A DNA stretch of 64,000 bases from Antedon mediterranea (Eukaryota; Echinodermata; Crinoidea; Comatulida; Antedonidae): contig NC_092678.1 in the NCBI RefSeq assembly GCF_964355755.1, positions 147,922-211,921 of the forward strand, in the 5' to 3' direction. Shown one piece after another: positions 61,201 through 64,000 of the stretch. Made by a program: the position numbers and the translations under genes. How positions within the stretch are numbered: position 1 is the stretch's first letter; the number at the start of each line of letters is the position of its first letter. Under the pieces are notes generated by a model that searched no databases, had not been told where the DNA came from, and was given only the letters and a program-made list of their open reading frames with translations.

Positions 61201-63895
61201 ACTTAATTTAAATTGATACATTTAGTAAGTATATTTAAAAGAATAATGTTAAAATTCTAAATAAATAAGAAAAGCAGAATATAATAACCTGATAATAAAT
61301 AAAAAAGTTAAAAATCATCAATTAAATTGTAAAAAGTAAAACAAAGATTTAGTATACAGAATTCAACAATATTTGAGGCAAGTAATAATACATTAAAACA
61401 ATGCCATGCAATATAATATACATATTAAACAACGGGCATCCCATGCAATAGTTAGTAAGGAGAATCCATTTCAAAAAAATTACCTGCATAGAAAAAAAAA
61501 CAAATTTAAACAGCTACAAAAACTATAACATAAAGATGCAAAAAAAAAAATCAAATTCTAAAAGCGTATTTCAAGCGAAACATTCAACAAAACGGTGTGA
61601 GTAGCTTCGGCGACAGACATTAAAGAGTAAAAATGCAACGAACCACAATCTTGTTGTCAGTCAGTACATGCACGATTATTTCAACTTTGTTGCGGTCTTT
61701 TTCGAAATCCGCGGTATTAAGATGAATATAAACATCGTTGCGAACATCTCCTGTAAAATGACAACATTTATGATGAAATTATGACCAATGAAATGACTGT
61801 AATCAGTCAGTTTTAGAACGTACCATTTTACGCATGTTACTTCGGTCAATAACGCACACAGTTACTTCGACATTTTTTCCCGCAGTCTTTCCACCACGGT
61901 CAAATATTGCTCGATCAAGCACAACATAAAGATCGTTTCGTACATCGCCTGAGGTTATAAAAAATTGCTGAACCAAAAACATACAATCAAAGAAAACATG
62001 TTTTGCGGCCATTTTGAAATATAAACAATTTAGAATCATCAACAATTGCTGGCCTTACAAACTCAAGCAACTATTTAGAATTGTATAACCACATTGAAAT
62101 AAAAGTAAAAAATATAAAATAAAGGCTATATTAATGTTCCTATGCAATATCAGTGTTTGTGATAGCAATGCTAACTAAAGCTCTGTCTACACGATTTATC
62201 AAACTTTATGTGACAAAAAAGTGTGATGTGCATAAATATGGTAGTGATATGACATCATTATGTCCATATATGGGCACGTCACATTTTTTTGTCAACTAAA
62301 GTTTGATAGTGTAGACAGAGCTTAATGGTGAGAGTCCTGATGAGTCTACTAGAGTGACTCTACAGATATCAATACTATTCAAATTAATTATGCACATAAC
62401 AGCACAATTGTGTTGAAATACAGTTAAATTCGTGTAGTGCATTAAAGTACTACTAAATAAAGGCGGTCAAACATTACACTATTGACCGAATCAAGTGGAC
62501 GATTGTATAAGGCTAGGGTCACTGCACAACTGTAGAGGGCCTAATCTGAATATCGACAAAAATGATGTAAAAACCTGGCATAATGACATCAGCAAATCCA
62601 AGTTTTCTGGTGATTGACACGTTCTGTTTAAACAGCAATGGCTTTTCAATCTTAAGTTGTTCTAGTTCGCCATGAAGCATTCTCATTTCAATGATAACGC
62701 CTAAGAAAAAAAAAAGTATTAACAAGAGTGAGAGAGAGTTTAATATAGTATAACCCTAATGCCTGGTTTCTATTTAAATATACAGTCAACTCTCCTCAAT
62801 ACCGGACACCTTTGGGCCGGCCAAATATGTCTGGTTTTATGGAAAGTCTGGTACAGTATTTGGAATGTGTTTTAAATGCTAAAAATAAATTTGGGACCTT
62901 TTGGTCCTCAAAAAAAGTCTGGTATTGGGAGAATTTCTGGTTTTCAGAGAGTCCAGTATTGGGAAATTTCTGGTTTTCAGAGAGTCTGGTATTGGGAGAG
63001 TTTCTGGTTTCAGAGAGTCCAGTATTGGGAAAGTTGATTGTGTATTGTTGTTACGTGTCACTAACAAAAGAAGGAAAGTAGAAATCAATCATTTTGTATG
63101 CTATCAGAACATTGGTAGTTAATGAGAAGAAGTGCACGTGCTGAGTGAGTGTGCTTACCTAAGTTGGTGAAGAAGTGCACGTGCTGAGTGAGTGTGTTTA
63201 AGTGCACGTGCTGAGTGAGTGTGCTTAAGTGCACGTGCTGAGTGAGTATGCTTACCTAAGTTGGTGGTACTGGTTGGTAAACTCTTGCTGCTTTTGCCAG
63301 GTGTAATCAGCGTTTCATGAAGCGTAGAGAAATCATTGTCAGTATTTGCATTTACAAGACTGTGAAAACAAATTATTAGAAATTTAAGTCCCATGTGAGG
63401 TAGTTGACTAACGCTGACCTCAGTTAAAGTTTTGCTCCTTGGTTAGCCGACTTATTCTTATCCAGCCATAGAAATTATTAATATAATAATATACTAGATT
63501 TATATAGCGCCTAATGTTGTGAAACCTCTAAGTGCTGAACATTATTACCCCAGTCATTGTTTTTGGATCAAACATGTATGGAAACATACTCCCATAATGC
63601 TGCTAGTAATCAGCGCAAAGTTGTGTCATGATCTAATCGGGTTCTCATTTATACAGAGGCAATCGTAAGTAAAGTATTTTGCCTAAGGATACAAGCAATG
63701 CGGCAAGAGTTGGATTCGAACCTCGATCAGTAGTCGAACGTCCAACACACCCACACGCCCTTATGTCATCAATTTGATGAGTAGTGTGTCTGGGAAAGTC
63801 CATGAAAAGTTTCAATACTTACGTTATTTTAATCGGTTTTTCTTTTTCATTTGAGCTGGAATTATCAGCTGTGAGTAAGTCACTTAAACTTAACA
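37290..63895 (-). CDS. DOCK3/4: DOCK3/4-type (DOCK-B) guanine nucleotide exchange factor, 37 coding exons, N-terminus missing
   Basis: DOCK-B proteins bind ELMO through an N-terminal SH3 region, membranes through DHR-1, and activate Rac (and Rap1) through DHR-2. Thirty-seven exons, listed in the three domain entries, join in phase from 63895 to the TGA at 37290-37292 and encode about 1,618 residues; usual length is 1,900-2,000, so the SH3 end lies right of the window. DOCK-B rather than DOCK-A is favoured by PIDKFNDTHIRFEFRHCSG, KLFGMSFVKLM, HELYVY and YDRPFQKG. A second copy of one DHR-1 exon lies at 61644-61750. Introns carry more than a dozen minisatellites, some touching splice sites. The tail has several PxxP stretches (VPPKRTPPPVPSRPK) suited to SH3 adaptors. 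Confidence 0.93.
37643..37728. repeat. Tandem repeat, 28-bp unit, 3 copies (DOCK last intron)
   Basis: CATTCCATACAATGGTTGTC is repeated three times directly upstream of the last DOCK exon. Confidence 0.93.
38285..38355. repeat. Tandem repeat, 19-bp unit, about 3 copies
   Basis: CAGGGGTGCCATGGTATAA recurs three times at 19-bp steps; the last copy is slightly altered. Confidence 0.9.
39010..39258. repeat. Tandem repeat, 61-bp unit, 4 copies
   Basis: GTACACCACGTATATGAGTC with CACAGCACAACATGAAA recurs at 61-bp spacing, the last copy diverging. Confidence 0.92.
40962..41380. repeat. GC-rich complex repeat, about 80-bp unit plus a duplicated 30-bp block
   Basis: TTCAGTGGTGGTGCCACTGG occurs twice (near 40965 and 41092), and AATGGATGCTAGGTT with GCATGACCCTTCG three times. 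The composition is unlike the surrounding intron, so this may be an inserted element. Confidence 0.8.
41515..42050. repeat. Direct duplication of about 150 bp, 380 bp apart
   Basis: GAATAATTTTATAGATAGAA, then GAAAACTGAAAGACAAA and GAGACAATAATTGTTGTA, occur in the same order near 41555-41675 and 41935-42035. A run of A lies between them. Confidence 0.85.
42148..42505. repeat. AT dinucleotide and TACATATATA microsatellites
   Basis: (AT)n tracts with interspersed ACAGTACATATATA near 42150-42215 and 42455-42500. Confidence 0.9.
42647..42750. mobile_element. Truncated copy of the MITE-like family
   Basis: Starts with AAGCTCTGTCTACACTATCA after TTTA and continues into the internal CATATGGTAGTGATATGACA-type core, without the right terminal repeat. 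Confidence 0.6.
43681..44200. repeat. Tandem repeat built on a DOCK 3' splice site, 7 copies, 69-96 bp apart
   Basis: CTGGTGATGAAG marks copies starting at 43681, 43751, 43821, 43890, 43971, 44067 and 44160. The first is the real acceptor and 5' end of exon 43645-43700 (minus strand CTTCATAG before GATACTTC). The AG survives in the copies at 43751 and 44160 and is lost (CATATG or a deletion) in the other four. Confidence 0.93.
44309..44394. mobile_element. Internal part of the MITE-like family
   Basis: GATGTGCCCATATATGGACA through TGGGCACATCAC, nearly identical to 2637-2708. Confidence 0.6.
44676..45021. repeat. Minisatellite, 72-bp unit, about 4.5 copies
   Basis: CAACAGCCTAACCCAACATA occurs at 44768, 44840, 44912 and 44984. 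The array ends about 20 bp inside the intron from the donor of exon 45042-45125. Because 72 is divisible by 3 it makes a periodic 140-codon frame with no other support. Confidence 0.95.
46374..46745. repeat. Minisatellite, 52-bp unit, 7 copies
   Basis: GCCTATCTCCTCTCTTGCTG occurs seven times from 46384; one interval is 49 bp. The array begins about 15 bp after the donor of exon 46760-46895. Confidence 0.95.
47391..47602. repeat. Minisatellite, 30-bp unit, 7 copies
   Basis: CATCCACACTCATGTTTCTT recurs every 30 bp. The unit length leaves several frames open on both strands (10-residue periodic peptides), which are by-products. Confidence 0.96.
48442..49900. repeat. Minisatellite, 27-bp unit, 54 copies (DOCK intron)
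   Basis: ACTGCAGTGTATAAGCATCG starts at 48442 and last at 49873, 1431 bp apart, exactly 53 x 27. Two variable sites (CATATA/CATACA and ATCG/ATTG) mark units. A run of nine units starting near 49321 is repeated at 49564, 243 bp on, showing higher-order duplication. The array makes open frames of about 500-600 codons on both strands. Confidence 0.98.
50519..50833. repeat. Minisatellite, 40-bp unit, 8 copies
   Basis: TTAGTATTTACTAACACATT recurs from 50519 to 50799 in seven 40-bp steps. Confidence 0.96.
51583..51665. repeat. Short tandem duplication, about 32-bp unit
   Basis: CTTCCTCTTAACTTCCCAAT is repeated twice, with a third altered copy reading CTTCCTTTTGCCTTCCC. Confidence 0.85.
52478..52577. 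repeat. Tandem repeat, 12-bp unit, about 8 copies
   Basis: TTTGGTACGCTA repeated without visible change apart from the first and last copies. Confidence 0.95.
53815..54005. repeat. Degenerate tandem repeat, about 37-bp unit, 5 copies
   Basis: CAGGCCCTTAATCTTCTCAC with AATATGTCTGAA, increasingly divergent to the right, next to the donor of exon 54019-54147. Confidence 0.9.
55412..55577. mobile_element. MITE-like inverted-repeat element, full copy
   Basis: Ends AAGCTCTGTCTACACTATCA and TGATAGTGTAGATAGAGCTT are reverse complements with one mismatch. The interior is the GATGTGCCCATATATG / GGGCACATCAC palindrome. Flanks TAA (left, sharing the terminal A) and TAA (right) could be a 3-bp target duplication as in PIF/Harbinger elements; that classification is inference. 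No transposase gene. Confidence 0.75.
55741..55980. mobile_element. Dispersed repeat, about 240 bp, SINE-like tail
   Basis: TTATATAGCGCCTAATGTTG, then ATGGAAACATACTCCCATAA and TTGGATTCGAAT, matches 63493-63740 over its whole length with scattered differences. The GGATTCGAA tail resembles an RNA polymerase III B box. Confidence 0.7.
56147..56284. repeat. Tandem repeat, 27-bp unit, 5 copies
   Basis: AAACGAAACATGTACGGTAT at 27-bp steps, beginning a few bases upstream of the acceptor of exon 56055-56138. Confidence 0.95.
57332..57478. repeat. Tandem repeat, 62-bp unit with a partial copy
   Basis: ATATCTAGTGTATGATGGTC occurs three times; two copies also carry CACTAGAATTATACATTTAC. Confidence 0.92.
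57517..57572 (+). pseudogene. tRNA-like 3' half (tRNA pseudogene or SINE head fragment)
   Basis: GATCTGAAGGTCGTGGGTTC followed by GAATCCCACC gives a T arm with perfect GTGGG/CCCAC pairing around TTCGAAT, and an upstream stretch like an anticodon arm. No matching D arm or acceptor 5' strand lies upstream, so this is not an intact tRNA gene. Confidence 0.55.
59821..60845. repeat. Minisatellite, 51-bp unit, 20 copies (DOCK intron)
   Basis: CGCTCATTTTAACATAG occurs from 59865 to 60834, 969 bp, exactly 19 x 51. As 51 is divisible by 3, one minus-strand frame of 358 codons with a 17-residue period results; it has no other sign of coding. Confidence 0.97.
60880..61095. repeat. Dispersed repeat with internal 17-20 bp tandem (TTAAGCGGACACC type)
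   Basis: About ten copies of a CACTATTAAGCAGACAC or CCTTATTAAGCGGACAC unit, flanked by AACGCCTCCTTCAGGGGACA. A related CTCAATACCGGACACC head occurs at 62785. Confidence 0.85.
61644..61750 (-). CDS. Duplicate (possibly mutually exclusive) DHR-1 exon of DOCK
   Basis: After a TTTTACAG acceptor this exon encodes GDVRNDVYIHLNTADFEKDR and then KVEIIVHVLTDN. It parallels the exon at 61824-61948 (GDVRNDLYVVL.., KNVEVTVCVIDR), with the same entry phase and, if the donor is GTG before GTTCGT at 61642-61643, the same exit phase. It is six codons shorter, lacking the GGKTAG loop. The donor is weak compared with GTACGT of the other copy, so it may be a decaying duplicate. Both used in one mRNA would repeat half a C2 fold. 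Confidence 0.6.
62178..62323. mobile_element. MITE-like inverted-repeat element, full copy
   Basis: Left end AAGCTCTGTCTACACG, right end TGATAGTGTAGACAGAGCTT; the left arm has a four-base insertion. The core CATATGGTAGTGATATGACA matches the family in inverted order. Bordered by TAA on both sides. Confidence 0.75.
62785..63045. repeat. Dispersed repeat with internal tandem (about 37-bp unit)
   Basis: Starts ACAGTCAACTCTCCTCAATA, CCGGACACC, then three to four copies of TTTCAGAGAGTCCAGTATTG or a close variant. Small frames through it on both strands are by-products. Confidence 0.75.
63127..63267. repeat. Tandem duplication including a DOCK 5' splice site
   Basis: GTGCACGTGCTGAGTGAGTG occurs four times (one reading GAGTAT). 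CTTACCTAAGTTGGTG, which is the end of exon 63256-63359 plus its GTAAG donor on the minus strand, is present at 63251 and again near 63151. Confidence 0.9.
63493..63740. mobile_element. Dispersed repeat, about 250 bp, second copy
   Basis: TTATATAGCGCCTAATGTTG through TTGGATTCGAACCTCGATCA, parallel to 55741-55980. The retained GATTCGAACC suggests this copy is less decayed at its tail. Confidence 0.7.
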
Positions 63896-64000
63896 CTGTG
63901 GAAAAAACACAAATAAGATGCTAAGATAATTTAGCCTTGTTATATACTCAGGTATACTTTATTAATTAAAATGTGGCCAGACACTGAAACCATTGCAAAC

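Larger units (their letters stand above)
58594..63895 (-). other. DOCK exons for the DHR-1 region
   Basis: Exons 63823-63895, 63256-63359, 62575-62700, 61824-61948, 59362-59524, 58594-58703. DHR-1 is a C2-like lipid-binding domain. The key stretch is GDVRNDLYVVLDRAIFDRGG, then KNVEVTVCVIDRSN, EEYKSVVYRHTNQPRWNEII and GDGTTLHDGPHELYVY. Junction phases are consistent, and either copy of the GDVRND exon fits. Confidence 0.9.

Overview
This is nuclear DNA from a multicellular animal. Every recognisable gene is metazoan, the coding exons are short and split by GT-AG introns, and introns and spacers are AT-rich and full of tandem repeats. The gene content and the dispersed-repeat style suggest a marine invertebrate deuterostome, possibly an echinoderm. 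That placement is inference; no single sequence here proves it. I see no bacterial operon, phage or CRISPR array.

Layout, left to right. (1) 1086-4788, minus: the first nine coding exons of a STRIP1/2 (FAM40) gene, a STRIPAK complex core subunit; the rest lies beyond the left edge. (2) 12846-15683, minus: a Bicaudal-D dynein adaptor in three coding exons. A candidate alternative last exon lies near 7.2 kb, and a good poly(A) signal at 5083-5088 sits close upstream of STRIP. (3) 16265-16818, plus: TMEM167B (kish-B), divergent from BICD across about 580 bp. (4) 19122-28638, minus: a MAPKAPK2/3-type kinase in eight coding exons. (5) 30561-32795, plus: an intronless RBM15/Spenito gene, divergent from the kinase. 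(6) 37290-63895, minus: 37 coding exons (plus one apparent duplicate exon) of a DOCK3/4-type guanine exchange factor, from just before DHR-1 to the stop codon; the SH3-bearing N-terminus lies beyond the right edge. Reading phase is continuous across every exon junction I placed.

The genes do not form one pathway, but each belongs to a conserved module: STRIPAK and MAPKAPK2 in kinase/phosphatase signalling, BICD in dynein transport, TMEM167B in the secretory pathway, RBM15 in m6A RNA methylation, and DOCK3/4 in Rac/Rap activation. STRIP1, TMEM167B and RBM15 also lie near each other on human 1p13, so part of the neighbourhood may be ancestral.

The unusual part is the repeat content. About 25 minisatellite arrays, with units of 12 to 97 bp, fill roughly a fifth of the window by my count. 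Several are built from gene sequence that spans a splice site. The clearest is a 62-copy, 64-bp array whose unit contains the 3' end of a MAPKAPK2 kinase exon plus its 5' splice site. Similar but smaller events occur at a 3' and a 5' splice site of the DOCK gene. Other points of interest are a tandemly duplicated DHR-1 exon pair in DOCK, a near-perfect 125-bp foldback, and a small inverted-repeat (MITE-like) family.
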